A stretch of 64,000 nt of DNA from Mycolicibacter icosiumassiliensis (GCF_900078685.2 NZ_LT546166.1:2405673-2469672), one strand, 5' to 3'. Counted from the first letter of the stretch, positions 35,885 to 44,622 are shown. The notes: generated from the sequence alone by a model not told the origin. Numbers and translations: made by a program.

Positions 35885-36400
35885 TCATTTCTCGAACTCG
35901 CCGCCGGCAAGCCAGTTCATCAAATCCTGGTTGGACTCGAAGTTGTCGACTTGTAGCTCTACCCGGTTGCCGTCGGGGTCTTCGTAATAGATCGACGTGG
36001 TGGGGCCGTGGTTGATGCACCACACGGGAAAGATCCCAGAGTCGGCGAGGCGCCGATAGGTGGCGAGCAGAGTGTCGAATTGGTCAAAGGTGAAGGCAAC
36101 GTGGTCGAAACCCCAGAATTTTCGGTGAAGCTTCCAGACGGCTCCGGGAATCCGGAGCGGACGGGGGATTTTTATCAGGGCGACGCGGTGGTGCTCTTCG
36201 TCGTAGGTGACGAAGCAGACCCGCTTGTCTTTGAACACGACCAATCCGTCGAGGAGCATCGTGTACCAGCTGGCCATCTCATCTAGTCGGGGTGTCTTGA
36301 ATACGACGTGGGCCAGTTTGGTCGGCGCTCCTGGACGACGCCCCTGTTCCAGTTCATCGGGACCGATCCTGATTGCGGATTGGCGATCGTGCGGGCTCAC
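35885..36400 (-). CDS. VOC/glyoxalase-type dioxygenase-like protein, 3' end cut by the IS
   Basis: This 171-residue vicinal oxygen chelate protein has metal-ligand type positions in KLAHVVFKTP, FWGFDHVAFTFD and YYEDPDGNRVELQVDN (His, His, Glu). The last residues end at GGEFEK, and the TGA stop is the first three bases of the IS end. Relatives normally continue for roughly 20 residues (NPIGV-type tail), so the gene was probably truncated. GTG 36400 overlaps the upstream gene stop (GTGA). It may be partly functional because the catalytic fold is complete. Confidence 0.75.
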   Translation of the reverse strand: MSPHDRQSAIRIGPDELEQGRRPGAPTKLAHVVFKTPRLDEMASWYTMLLDGLVVFKDKRVCFVTYDEEHHRVALIKIPRPLRIPGAVWKLHRKFWGFDHVAFTFDQFDTLLATYRRLADSGIFPVWCINHGPTTSIYYEDPDGNRVELQVDNFESNQDLMNWLAGGEFEK

Positions 36401-36744
36401 AGCGCAGGATCCTTCGACTGCTTCGCGCCGGGGAGTGGTTCGTGTCCACCCTGGCGAGCTCGAGCGAAGCCTCCGATCGGCAGCAAGAGCCCACTGAGAA
36501 TGGCGAGGAGGCCCGGCGGGCCACGGCGCCGGCCGCGCAGTGTTGCCAGGGTTCGGGTGGCGGCCAGCAGCATGCCACTGAGCGCCGTCGCAGGCCTACG
36601 CCATGGGTCGGCGCGTAGCCCGAGCGGTTCCTCGAGCGACGTGGGCATTGCCCAGCGCGTAAAGAGGGCGGTCGCCGCGGGGGTGATTGCCGGCCAGGCA
36701 CCTATCCGGATCTGCTTGCCGCTGACTTGGAAGGTCGGTGGCAT
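36397..36744 (-). CDS. hypothetical protein in the SDR 2 operon
   Basis: This 115-residue product begins MPPTFQVSGKQIRIG and has two hydrophobic stretches (TALSGMLLAATRTLATL and GLLAILSGLLLPIGGF) separated by an Arg-rich turn. No family is recognised. Its start overlaps the SDR 2 stop (TGATG) and its stop overlaps the VOC start (GTGA). It is therefore part of a tightly coupled three-gene operon. Confidence 0.6.
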   Translation of the reverse strand: MPPTFQVSGKQIRIGAWPAITPAATALFTRWAMPTSLEEPLGLRADPWRRPATALSGMLLAATRTLATLRGRRRGPPGLLAILSGLLLPIGGFARARQGGHEPLPGAKQSKDPAL

Positions 36745-37592
36745 CAGCTTGTTCCCCTGTCTCCGAGGTGGCCCAGGTCAAGTGCGCCGCGGGTGTTGAC
36801 TCGTCGCCCGCCGATGCGGGCAACCAGGCGCCCGAACGCCGGAAATTCCAGTGGTACAAGCGAATACCGGGGGTAGACAATTCTGTTTGCACCGCGTTTG
36901 AGGCCACGGACAATCGCTTCGGCACTGGACTTTGGGGTCACCGGCGGCAGCGTCTTGGGCGGGTTGGCTTTCCAGGGCAATTCGTCGATGTCGCGGAGGG
37001 CGGTGTCGGTGGCTCCAGGAACGACTTCCACCACTCGAATCGGCGTTTCGGCCAGTTCCAGCCGGAGCGATCGGGTGGCCTGGGCGAGGGCCGATTTTGA
37101 GGACCCGTAGTAGCCCAGCAGGGGAAGCGGTACCGATTGGATCGTCGAGGTGACATGGACGATGGTGCCTTTGCCGCGCGCCAGCATCGTTGGTACCAGG
37201 GCCGCGCCCATTGCCAGTGGGGTCCACAGGTTGACTTCGTAGACAGTGCGGGCGGTGTCGGCGTCACCGATGCGGGACTGGGCTCCGGTCAGGCTGGCTC
37301 CGGCGTTGTTGATCACCACATCGATCTCGTGGCCGAAGTGCTCCAGTGCCTTGGCTGCCAGTGCGGCGGCGGCGCCGGGCACGCTGAGGTCGGTCGGCAC
37401 CGGGAACGGTCGGGGGTGGCCGGCAGCGGCGATCTCTTGACTGAGGATCTCAAGCAGATCGGCGCGTCGCGCAGCGATGACCAGTTCAGCGCCTTCGCTC
37501 GCCAGCTGTAGCGCCAACTCGCGGCCGATCCCGGTGGAGGCTCCCGTCAACAGGATCCGGGTGCCCGCGAGTTTGATTCGTCGGCGCCTCAT
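36744..37592 (-). CDS. short-chain dehydrogenase/reductase (SDR 2)
   Basis: This 282-residue SDR has TGASTGIGRELA, NNAGAS, Ser in VTSTIQS and YYGSSK, with GATDTAL after the active site. NAD(P)-dependent oxidation or reduction of an unknown alcohol or ketone is inferred. It starts the operon SDR 2 - hypothetical - VOC that runs into the IS element. It is divergent from the small membrane protein gene, with operator O3 in the shared intergenic region. Confidence 0.85.
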   Translation of the reverse strand: MRRRRIKLAGTRILLTGASTGIGRELALQLASEGAELVIAARRADLLEILSQEIAAAGHPRPFPVPTDLSVPGAAAALAAKALEHFGHEIDVVINNAGASLTGAQSRIGDADTARTVYEVNLWTPLAMGAALVPTMLARGKGTIVHVTSTIQSVPLPLLGYYGSSKSALAQATRSLRLELAETPIRVVEVVPGATDTALRDIDELPWKANPPKTLPPVTPKSSAEAIVRGLKRGANRIVYPRYSLVPLEFPAFGRLVARIGGRRVNTRGALDLGHLGDRGTS

Positions 37593-37660
37593 GCGGAGAT
37601 GCCTCGTGGCGGAAGGCCCCTTATCACTCCCCGCTGAGGTATGGGGGCTGATGGCGGTGA

Positions 37661-37713
37661 TTGACGTGCGTGTTCCATGGCTCTAATGTGGCAGTTGATT
37701 GATAATCAGTCAA
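37661..37713 (+). promoter_or_regulatory. promoter with palindromic operator O3
   Basis: TTGACG (37661-37666) and TAATGT (37684-37689) are 17 bases apart. The operator TTGATTGATAATCAGTCAA (37695-37713) covers the expected start point and is the exact reverse complement of O2. The ribosome site GAGGAGA follows at once. The layout is the same as at O1. Confidence 0.78.
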
Positions 37714-37725
37714 GAGGAGAATTGA

Positions 37726-38124
37726 ATGAATGCCGACATGTCGTCACCACGACAGAACAGTCGGGCGCAGGTAGCGCTCGGTGCCGGGGCACTGGCGATG
37801 GCGACCGGCGCCTTCTTCGGTCATCTGCTGGTACCGGATCGCGTTGCTGACCGCTACGGGTGGAATCGGGATCGCTGGTATCAACGCGAAATCGGGGCGT
37901 TCAACGCTGGACTCGGATTTGGGGTGCTCGCCTACGCTCGGGGCAAGACCGACGCAGCATTTCTGGGTTCATGGGGGATTGCTGCGCTGCTGCTGGCGAT
38001 CACCCGAGCGGCGGCCATCTGGCGGGGTCCGCGGCGGGGGTTCTGGAACAAGGCCACTGTCGTCGAGGACGCGGTTCTGGGGATCGGCGCATTGGCGCTA
38101 CTGCAACGCGGTCGGCGGCGCTGA
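37726..38124 (+). CDS. small membrane protein controlled by O3
   Basis: This 132-residue protein has about four hydrophobic segments: VALGAGALAMATGAFFG, IGAFNAGLGFGVLAYA, FLGSWGIAALLLAITRAAAIW and VVEDAVLGIGALALL. It has a conserved-looking middle DRYGWNRDRWYQREIG. The family was not recognised. It has an ideal ribosome site (GAGGAGA) and a strong operator-controlled promoter, so it is probably a real, inducible part of the island regulon. Confidence 0.65.
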   Translation: MNADMSSPRQNSRAQVALGAGALAMATGAFFGHLLVPDRVADRYGWNRDRWYQREIGAFNAGLGFGVLAYARGKTDAAFLGSWGIAALLLAITRAAAIWRGPRRGFWNKATVVEDAVLGIGALALLQRGRRR

Positions 38125-38310
38125 GCCCGAAGCAGACCGGCCACGTACCGCAGAATCTGCGAGTGTGCGGCGATCTCGGTGTCGACAGGACCAGGGCATA
38201 AGGCGGTAACGGTGGTCCCGGATCGTCGCAGTTCGGCATGCAAGGATTCGGCCAATGACAGCGAACAGGCTTTGGTGGCGGCATATTTCGCCGAGGGGAT
38301 CCGAGGTGGA
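38125..38310 (-). pseudogene. SDR gene remnant
   Basis: The minus strand encodes an SDR C-terminal piece: PSAKYAATKACSLSLAESLHAELR (the YxxxK motif) then ALCPGPVDTE. The N-terminal Rossmann half is absent and the frame runs on into the neighbouring membrane protein region. Boundaries are approximate. Confidence 0.6.
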
Positions 38311-38504
38311 CAGCAGGCCGGCGCGGTTGTCGCTGATATCCACGCCGACTTGGCCGCCAACATGCTCCTGCACGGCACCTTCGGACTGATCTATCTTGCC
38401 TCTATCTTGCCATCGTCAACGACCGACCGACCGATTCGGAGGCGCTGGTGGCAGGTGTCAGCGCGCTGGCAAAACCCCTGCTCAGTCCTGCCGAGCCGTC
38501 ATGA
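38287..38504 (+). pseudogene. TetR-family regulator remnant with an 11-bp duplication
   Basis: The plus strand encodes a TetR C-terminal piece (YFAEGIRGGQQAG, ADIHADLAANMLLHGTFGLIYLA). An exact tandem duplication of TCTATCTTGCC (38390-38400, 38401-38411) shifts the frame. If one copy is removed, the reading continues IVNDRPTDSEALVAGVSAL to a TGA at 38502. The DNA-binding half is absent. Boundaries with the SDR remnant overlap. Confidence 0.6.
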
Positions 38505-38553
38505 ATCGGACCTGGGGGCGTAGCCCAATGGCTGCTCCAGGTTGGCTCCGACG

Positions 38554-38970
38554 CTAGTCCACCGTTCTGATGGGCGGCCAGACTGTGTCGAACAGCCACG
38601 CGAACGCGAACGTGTAGACCAGGAAGAACGCCAGCAGGCCGATCTCGAGACCGAACGCTTGTACCAGCGACACCTTCAGTAGCACGGCCACGATCGGCAA
38701 CAGCAGCACAACCAGGCCGCCTTCGAAGCCGATGGCGTGCACGATTCGGCGACCCACCGTGCGGGTCGGGGAGACTTGCCGCCGCTCCCATGCTTCGAAC
38801 GCAGTGGTCCAGACGTAGTTCCACACCACCGCGACCGTTGACGCCGCCACTGCCACGGCGCCTGAACTGCCGCCGCCGAACCCCAGCACGGTGAGGCCCA
38901 CAGTGGTCAGCGCAACGGCGACGAGCTCGTAGCTGATGACGTAGATGATCCGGCGAAAAGCTGGTGACAC
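38554..38970 (-). CDS. PACE-family efflux protein (bacterial transmembrane pair)
   Basis: This 138-residue protein has four transmembrane helices arranged as two repeats, each beginning with an Arg-Arg-Ile element (FRRIIYVISYELVAVALTT; GRRIVHAIGFEGGLVVLLL). This is the BTP/PACE pattern. PACE proteins export biocides such as chlorhexidine or amines by proton antiport; the substrate here is unknown. GTG 38970 follows GGGAGGA. Confidence 0.8.
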   Translation of the reverse strand: MSPAFRRIIYVISYELVAVALTTVGLTVLGFGGGSSGAVAVAASTVAVVWNYVWTTAFEAWERRQVSPTRTVGRRIVHAIGFEGGLVVLLLPIVAVLLKVSLVQAFGLEIGLLAFFLVYTFAFAWLFDTVWPPIRTVD

Positions 38971-39097
38971 GAGGTCCTCCCAGGAGAATCAACCATGGGA
39001 AGTCCTTGACGGTTCGCGTCCACGGTGCGAGTGACGTGCGAAGCACTGGCCGAATACTGAATACGGCTGCTCCCTGGGCAGTCTAGCAACGGCCCGG

Positions 39098-40354
39098 TTA
39101 AGCGTCCGGGGCGCCGAGGGCCCGGGCCAGCACCGGCACCGTCAGCTCACGTTGCCAGGGACGTGCGCCGCCGGCGGTCAAGAACTCCTCGATCACCACC
39201 GCGGTGTCCGACGATGCCGGCTTCCAGTCCCAGCACAGCCGGCGCACCAGGTCGGGAGAGAGCAGGTTCTCGGTCGGTACCTGCACCTGCTCAGACACCG
39301 CACCTAGCGCGGCGCGGGCGCTCTCCAGTCGTGCGGCCGCCTCGGGCTTGCGCCGCGCCCAGCGCGATGGCGGCGGTGGGCCACTGGTGGATTCACCGGC
39401 TTCCGGCGGCTCGGGATTGTTGCGTGCCGCGGCCAGCGCAGCCAGCCAGGTTGCCGCGCTACGACGTTGTTTCGGCCCGCCGAAGACCGGCAGGGCGAGC
39501 AGCTCTTCGGCGGTCGTCGGGTTGGCGACGGCCGCGGCGATGATCGCCGAGTCGGGCAGGATGCGTCCGGGCGCGATGTCGCGGCGTGCGGCGATCTGAT
39601 CTCGTACCGTCCAGAGCTCTCGGACGGCGGCCAGGCCGTGCCGATCGCGCACCTTGTGAATACCCGACGTACGCCGCCAGCGATCCCGGCGCGTCGTGGT
39701 GGTGAAGTCGGTGACCCGGACGTGATTGAACTCCTGTGCCGCCCAATCGGTTTTGCCCTGCTCGGCCAGCACCTCAGCGACCGCATGGCGCAGTTCGATG
39801 AGCACCTCGACGTCGAGCGCTGCGTAGTTGAGCCAATCGGCGGGCAGCGGCCGCTTCGACCAGTCGGCGGCTCCGTGCCCCTTGGCCAGACCCAGTCCCA
39901 GCAGCCGCTGCACCATCGCGGCCAGATTGACCCGGTCGAAGCCGGCCAGCCGCCCCGCCAGTTCGGTGTCGTACAACGCCTTGGGCCACATACCGACCTC
40001 GGCCAGGCAGGCCAGGTCTTGGTCGGCGGCGTGCAGAATCCACTCGTCGTCGTCGAGCACCTCGGCAACCGGGCGTAGCAGGGCAGCCGGATCCTCGCCG
40101 GCGCCGACCGGATCGATCAGCACTGTCCCGGCACCGGCCCGACGGATCTGGATGAGGTAGGCCCGGTTGGAGTAGCGGAAGCCCGACGCCCGCTCGGCGT
40201 CCACCGCAAACGGGCCGTGACCGCCTGCCAGCAGGTCGGCGGCGGCACCGATCTGCCTGCGGGTGACCGACACCTCCGGCACCCCATCGGCAGGATGCTG
40301 CAGCGGTGTCGGCTCAGGCTCGTCGGTGGCCGGCTCGGTGATCTGCTCGGACAT
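39098..40354 (-). CDS. RNase D-like 3'-5' exonuclease with HRDC domain
   Basis: This 418-residue DEDD-family exonuclease has motif I FAVDAERASGFRY, motif II LHAADQDLACL and motif III YAALDVEVLIEL with the Tyr and Asp. An HRDC domain follows (VRDQIAARRDIAPGRILPDSAIIAAA), then a C-terminal region with RRLCWDWKP. RNA 3' processing is inferred. The upstream DUF3000 gene ends one base before it. It matches Rv2681. Confidence 0.88.
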   Translation of the reverse strand: MSEQITEPATDEPEPTPLQHPADGVPEVSVTRRQIGAAADLLAGGHGPFAVDAERASGFRYSNRAYLIQIRRAGAGTVLIDPVGAGEDPAALLRPVAEVLDDDEWILHAADQDLACLAEVGMWPKALYDTELAGRLAGFDRVNLAAMVQRLLGLGLAKGHGAADWSKRPLPADWLNYAALDVEVLIELRHAVAEVLAEQGKTDWAAQEFNHVRVTDFTTTTRRDRWRRTSGIHKVRDRHGLAAVRELWTVRDQIAARRDIAPGRILPDSAIIAAAVANPTTAEELLALPVFGGPKQRRSAATWLAALAAARNNPEPPEAGESTSGPPPPSRWARRKPEAAARLESARAALGAVSEQVQVPTENLLSPDLVRRLCWDWKPASSDTAVVIEEFLTAGGARPWQRELTVPVLARALGAPDA

Positions 40355-40355
40355 C

Positions 40356-40937
40356 TCAGACGCGGGTTCGCGAGCTCAGATCGGTGATCCCGACCGGCGG
40401 TAGGCCCGCGGCGTGTTCCAGCACCTCACAGAACGCCTGAACATGGGTGCCCAGCTCCGGGGTGGTCGCGGTCCACGACGCGCGCAACTCCAACTGATGA
40501 CCCCGCGGCGGGCCGGAGATGTCGCCGTACCGAACTGACGTGGTGGCGGTGACCGTCCCGCCCAAGGCGGTGACGTGCTCGGTCCGGGCGCCCAGCGCCT
40601 CGACCAGCCAACTCCAGGCGACCTCGGGCAGCAGCGGGTCGATCGCCTCGTGCGGATCCAGGTCGGCCTGGATGAAGGCCACCATCCGCATGGTGCCGTC
40701 CCAGGCGTCGGTGCCGTCGGGGTCATATAGCAGGATCAACCGGCCGAAGGCATCGCCGTCGGAGTCTTCGGGGACGAAGTCGGTCTCTGGGTGCTTGACC
40801 TCGGCGCCCAGCGCGTAACTGTAGGGCGCCAGGCGCTGCGGCGGCCGGATCGGGCCCAACTCGATTTCCGACCGCACAGTTGCGGCGTGCATCGTTGCCA
40901 CCGCTTCCCGAAAGGGGGCAGGCTCGGCTGATGTCAC
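40356..40937 (-). CDS. DUF3000 protein
   Basis: This 193-residue actinobacterial protein has DUF3000 features: PPQRLAPYSYALGAEV, GRLILLYDPDGTDAWDGTMRMVAFIQAD and LRASWTATTPELGTHVQAFCEVLEHAAGLPPVG. The function is unknown. It is cotranscribed with the RNase D-like gene, as Rv2680-Rv2681 are. GTG 40937 was taken as start. Confidence 0.85.
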   Translation of the reverse strand: MTSAEPAPFREAVATMHAATVRSEIELGPIRPPQRLAPYSYALGAEVKHPETDFVPEDSDGDAFGRLILLYDPDGTDAWDGTMRMVAFIQADLDPHEAIDPLLPEVAWSWLVEALGARTEHVTALGGTVTATTSVRYGDISGPPRGHQLELRASWTATTPELGTHVQAFCEVLEHAAGLPPVGITDLSSRTRV

Positions 40938-41075
40938 GGGTGCCGCTCCTTAACTGATCACTGTGCCCCGCATTGTCAGCGGCCAGCACCCAGAATTCTG
41001 TTGTGCACCGCCGCGACGCGGGTCACCGAATCTCACGCTAACCCCCGGCGCTGGCCGGCGCAGACAGGCGCGCCG

Positions 41076-41230
41076 AACAGGGCGGTTCGGCGAGGCTCGC
41101 CGGAGGTGGCCCGGAGGGTCGGCGGAGGCGAGGGGAGGCCGGGGCCGCCGTCGGAAACAGGGCGGTTCGGCGAGGCTCGCCGGAGGTGGCCCGGAGGGTC
41201 GGCGGAGGCGAGGGGAGGCCGGGGCCGCCG
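41076..41230. repeat. 80-bp VNTR (1.9 copies)
   Basis: Two units start at 41076 and 41156 with a period of exactly 80 bases. They are identical over the 75 bases that overlap. The unit contains GGCGGTTCGGCGAGGCTCGC and GGCGGAGGCGAGGGGAGGCC and is very GC-rich. It lies between the divergent DUF3000 and hemE genes, where M. tuberculosis carries echA15. Confidence 0.9.
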
Positions 41231-41284
41231 CATGCCCTGGCACGGTTCGGCCTGCCGTAACCAGGCGTGGCAGCATTGAGCTCG

Positions 41285-42334
41285 ATGAGTGCCCGTCGTG
41301 AACTGCCCGATTCCCCGTACCTGGCCGCCGCTACCGGTCGGCAACCCAACCGGATGCCGGTCTGGTTCATGCGCCAGGCCGGGCGATCCCTGCCTGAATA
41401 CCGTGAGCTGCGCGCCCAGCACAGCATGCTGGCGGCCTGTTTCGACCCGGAACTGGTCTGCGAGATCACCCTGCAGCCGGTGCGCCGCCATGACGTCGAC
41501 GCGGCGATCCTGTTCTCCGACATCGTGGTACCGCTGCGGGGCGCGGGGGTGGATCTGGACATCGTCCCCGATGTCGGGCCGGTGATCGCCAACCCGGTGC
41601 GCAGCGCGGCCGACGTCGCCGCCCTGCAGCCGTTGGACCCGCAGCAGGTGACGGCCGTGGCCGCGGCGGTATCGCTGCTGGTGAACGCGCTGGGAACGGT
41701 GCCGCTGATCGGCTTCGCCGGCGCGCCGTTCACCATGGCCTCCTACCTGGTCGAGGGCGGGCCCAGCCGCACCCATTCCCGCACCAAGGCGATGATGCTG
41801 GCCGATCCGGACAGCTGGCATGAGTTGATGACGCGGCTCACCGACCTGACCATCGCGTTTCTGACCGTGCAACTCGACCACGGCGTGGACGCCATTCAGT
41901 TGTTCGACTCCTGGGCCGGAACACTGTGCCTGGCCGACTACCGGCGCTTTGTGGCGCCGCACAGTGCCCGGGTGTTCGCCACGCTCGCCGACCGGGAGGT
42001 GCCGATGACGCACTTCGGGGTGCAGACCGGCGAGCTGTTGGGGGAGATGGCGGCCACCGGAGCCACCGTCGTCGGGGTGGACTGGCGTACCTCGCTGACC
42101 GACGCCGCCGCCCGGGTGGGCGCCGGCAGGGCTTTGCAGGGCAACCTGGACCCGGCGGTGCTGCTGGCGGGCTGGCCGGCCGTGGAGCGTGCCGCCAAGG
42201 CCGTCGTCGCCGATGGCCGCGCCGCTGTTGCCGCCGGAGCGTCGGGGCACGTGTTCAACCTTGGACACGGCGTGCTGCCGGAAACGGACCCCGGGGTGTT
42301 GACCGACCTGGTATCGCTGGTTCATTCCTTGTGA
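41285..42334 (+). CDS. hemE: uroporphyrinogen decarboxylase
   Basis: HemE converts uroporphyrinogen III to coproporphyrinogen III. The 349-residue protein has the signature [32 protein letters not shown] with a catalytic Asp, [21 protein letters not shown] and the C-terminal [15 protein letters not shown] 41285 gives the family start (MSARREL). It overlaps hemY by four bases. Confidence 0.97.
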   Translation: MSARRELPDSPYLAAATGRQPNRMPVWFMRQAGRSLPEYRELRAQHSMLAACFDPELVCEITLQPVRRHDVDAAILFSDIVVPLRGAGVDLDIVPDVGPVIANPVRSAADVAALQPLDPQQVTAVAAAVSLLVNALGTVPLIGFAGAPFTMASYLVEGGPSRTHSRTKAMMLADPDSWHELMTRLTDLTIAFLTVQLDHGVDAIQLFDSWAGTLCLADYRRFVAPHSARVFATLADREVPMTHFGVQTGELLGEMAATGATVVGVDWRTSLTDAAARVGAGRALQGNLDPAVLLAGWPAVERAAKAVVADGRAAVAAGASGHVFNLGHGVLPETDPGVLTDLVSLVHSL

Positions 42335-43668
42335 CCACGTCGTACTGCGTCGTCGGGGGCGGAATCTCCGGTCTGGCCGCCGCCCACCGGTTGCGGGCGA
42401 CGCTCGGCGACGCAGTCGACATCACGGTCTTCGATCCGGCGGACCGGCTCGGTGGCCTGTTGCGCACCGAGACCCTGGGCGGGATCGCCGTGGATGTTGG
42501 TGCCGAGGCATTCATCGCCCGCCGGCCCGAGGTACCGGCCCTGCTGGCCGAGTTGGGTTTGGCCGATCGGCAGCGCAGCACCACCGGAGTGCGGCCGTTG
42601 CTGTACAGCCGCCGGCTGCTGCATCGGCTGCCGCCAGACACCCTCAGTGGGATTCCGTCATCGCCGGAGTCGATGACCGGGCTGGTCGACAATGAGACCC
42701 TCGCCCGGATTGCCGGCGAACCCAACCGCCCGTTCGCGTTCGAACCGGGCAGCGATCCGGCGCTGGGTGCGCTGGTAGCCGACCGGTTTGGGGCGCAGGT
42801 GGTCGCCTGCTCGGTGGATCCGCTGATCGGCGGGGTATATGCGGGTTCGGCGGCGACCGTCGGGCTGCGCTCGGCCGTGCCGGGCCTGGCCACCCTGCTC
42901 GATGAGGGCGCGTCCAGCCTGACCGAGGCCGTGCGGCGCGCACTGCCTACCACCACCGGCGTGCCAGTGTTCGGTGCGATCACCGGCGGATATCAGGTGC
43001 TGGTCAACGCGCTGGTGCGCAGCGCCCGCCTGCGCTGGGTGCAGGCGGCGGTGACCCAGATCGACCCGGCCGGTGACGGATGGCTGTTGCGGGACGCCAG
43101 CGGCGGCCCTCAGCGTGCCGACCGGGGGGTGGCCCGGTTGGCCACCGGGTTCGCGCCGCGTGCCGCGGCGGCGGCCAGCCGGATCGGCAGCGCGTCGTCG
43201 GTGGTGGTGGCGATGGCGGTGCCTACCGGCGCGGCGTTTCCGAACAACTCCGGGGTGCTGGTTGCCACCGGGGAACGGCTGCACGCCAAGGCGGTCACCC
43301 TGACGTCGCGCAAATGGGGCGACCGGGGGTACGGCGGCCGGGTCGAGGTGTTGCGGCTGTCCTTCGGCCGGTTCGGCGACCCCCGCAGCAGCGCCTCCGA
43401 GGCGGAGTTGGTGGCGTGGTCGGTGCAGGACTTGGAGGCCGTCTTCGGCGTCACGGTGGATCCCATCGATGTACGCGTGCAGCGTTGGCCTGCGGCGATG
43501 CCGCAATACCGGTCCGGCCACGCCGCCCTGGTCGCCGGGCTGCGCGCCGCGCTGCCACCGACCGTGGCGGTCGCCGGCAACTATCTCGACGGCATCGGGG
43601 TGCCGGCCTGCATCGCCGCGGCCGACCGGGCCGTGGCGGCCGTGATCAGCGCTACCCCGGCGCCCTGA
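42331..43668 (+). CDS. hemY: coproporphyrinogen III/protoporphyrinogen oxidase (HemY/CgoX)
   Basis: This 445-residue flavoprotein has the FAD-binding [15 protein letters not shown] and the substrate region [15 protein letters not shown]. It ends with the FAD motif [15 protein letters not shown]. In actinobacteria HemY-type enzymes oxidise coproporphyrinogen III to coproporphyrin III, which fits the chdC gene downstream. GTG 42331 overlaps the hemE stop (GTGA). Confidence 0.95.
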   Translation: MTTSYCVVGGGISGLAAAHRLRATLGDAVDITVFDPADRLGGLLRTETLGGIAVDVGAEAFIARRPEVPALLAELGLADRQRSTTGVRPLLYSRRLLHRLPPDTLSGIPSSPESMTGLVDNETLARIAGEPNRPFAFEPGSDPALGALVADRFGAQVVACSVDPLIGGVYAGSAATVGLRSAVPGLATLLDEGASSLTEAVRRALPTTTGVPVFGAITGGYQVLVNALVRSARLRWVQAAVTQIDPAGDGWLLRDASGGPQRADRGVARLATGFAPRAAAAASRIGSASSVVVAMAVPTGAAFPNNSGVLVATGERLHAKAVTLTSRKWGDRGYGGRVEVLRLSFGRFGDPRSSASEAELVAWSVQDLEAVFGVTVDPIDVRVQRWPAAMPQYRSGHAALVAGLRAALPPTVAVAGNYLDGIGVPACIAAADRAVAAVISATPAP

Positions 43669-43746
43669 GACGTTGGCGGTGGTCCGCAGCCGCGCATGCG
43701 ACCACCGCTAGCGATCTTCACAGCGCATCGTGGCAGCATATGGGCC

Positions 43747-44448
43747 ATGGCGCACCTCGACTACGACAAGCTGAACTCCACCCTCCGCTACGTGATGTTC
43801 TCGGTGTTTTCGGTGAATCCGGGTGGACTCGACGAGAGTTCGCAGACCCGCGAGGCGATCGCCGATCAGGTCGCCACCTACCTGAAGCAGCAGGAAGAGC
43901 GCGGTGTGGTGGTCCGCGGGGTGTACGACATCGCCGGCCTGCGCGCCGACGCCGACTTCATGATCTGGACCCACGCCGAGCGCATCGAGGACCTGCAGGC
44001 CACCTACGCCGGGTTCCGCCGCACCGCGCTGGGCCGGGCCTGCGAGCCGGTGTGGAGCAGCGTCGCGTTGCACCGGCCGGCCGAGTTCAACCGGAGCCAT
44101 GTCCCGGCGTTCATCGCCGGTGAACCGGCAGGCGCCTACGTCTGCGTCTACCCCTTCGTGCGGTCGCTGGAGTGGTATGTGCTGCCCGAAGAGGACCGCC
44201 GCAGGATGCTGGCCGAACACGGCATGGCGGCCCGGGAGTACAAGGATGTGCGGGCCAACACCGTGCCCGCGTTCGCGCTGGGTGACTACGAGTGGATTCT
44301 GGCGTTCGAGGCGCCCGAACTCGACCGGATCGTCGACCTGATGCGCGACCTGCGTAACACCGAGGCCCGGTTGCACGCCCGGGAGGAGACCCCGTTCTTC
44401 ACCGGACCCCGGGTCGAGGTCGAGCAGTTGGTGGCGTCGCTGCCGTAG
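43747..44448 (+). CDS. chdC: coproheme decarboxylase
   Basis: ChdC (formerly chlorite-dismutase-like HemQ) removes two propionate carboxyls from coproheme to make haem b. The 233-residue protein has the conserved [21 protein letters not shown] segment containing the radical-forming Tyr, and [11 protein letters not shown] with the haem-ligand His. With hemE and hemY it forms a coproporphyrin-dependent haem operon, as Rv2676c-Rv2678c do. ATG 43747 matches the family N-terminus. Confidence 0.94.
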   Translation: MAHLDYDKLNSTLRYVMFSVFSVNPGGLDESSQTREAIADQVATYLKQQEERGVVVRGVYDIAGLRADADFMIWTHAERIEDLQATYAGFRRTALGRACEPVWSSVALHRPAEFNRSHVPAFIAGEPAGAYVCVYPFVRSLEWYVLPEEDRRRMLAEHGMAAREYKDVRANTVPAFALGDYEWILAFEAPELDRIVDLMRDLRNTEARLHAREETPFFTGPRVEVEQLVASLP

Positions 44449-44622
44449 CGGTGGCATCCCCAATCCACTGATCTGCCTGTCCGCACCGCCGGGTGCACAC
44501 CTCTGCGCGACGCGCCCCGTCGCGGCCGTCGCGCCGAGCACACTACCCGTGATATTTTTACGGAACGCTAAGAATTTTCTAAGGCTATGCCCTGGTCAGG
44601 TCCTGTCGGAAGGTGTCGAGCT

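Larger units (their letters stand above)
34541..35887 (-). mobile_element. complete IS3-family element, IS6110-like
   Basis: The element is 1347 bp with 28-bp terminal inverted repeats, 34541-34568 and 35860-35887. They match at 25 of 28 positions; ends begin TGAATCGCCC and finish GGAGGCTC. The ends and size closely resemble IS6110 (28-bp ends starting TGAACCGCCC, about 1355 bp). orfA and orfB are intact and overlap with a -1 shift. No 3-4 bp target duplication is visible (left flank GCAA, right flank TTTC), and both flanking genes are truncated, suggesting an adjacent deletion or recombination between two copies. Confidence 0.9.

Noticed and set aside
41076..41230. Considered as coding sequence in hemE's frame or as CRISPR
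   Set aside because: It is a perfect tandem duplication without spacers; open frames through it are GC-driven and start before the known HemE N-terminus.
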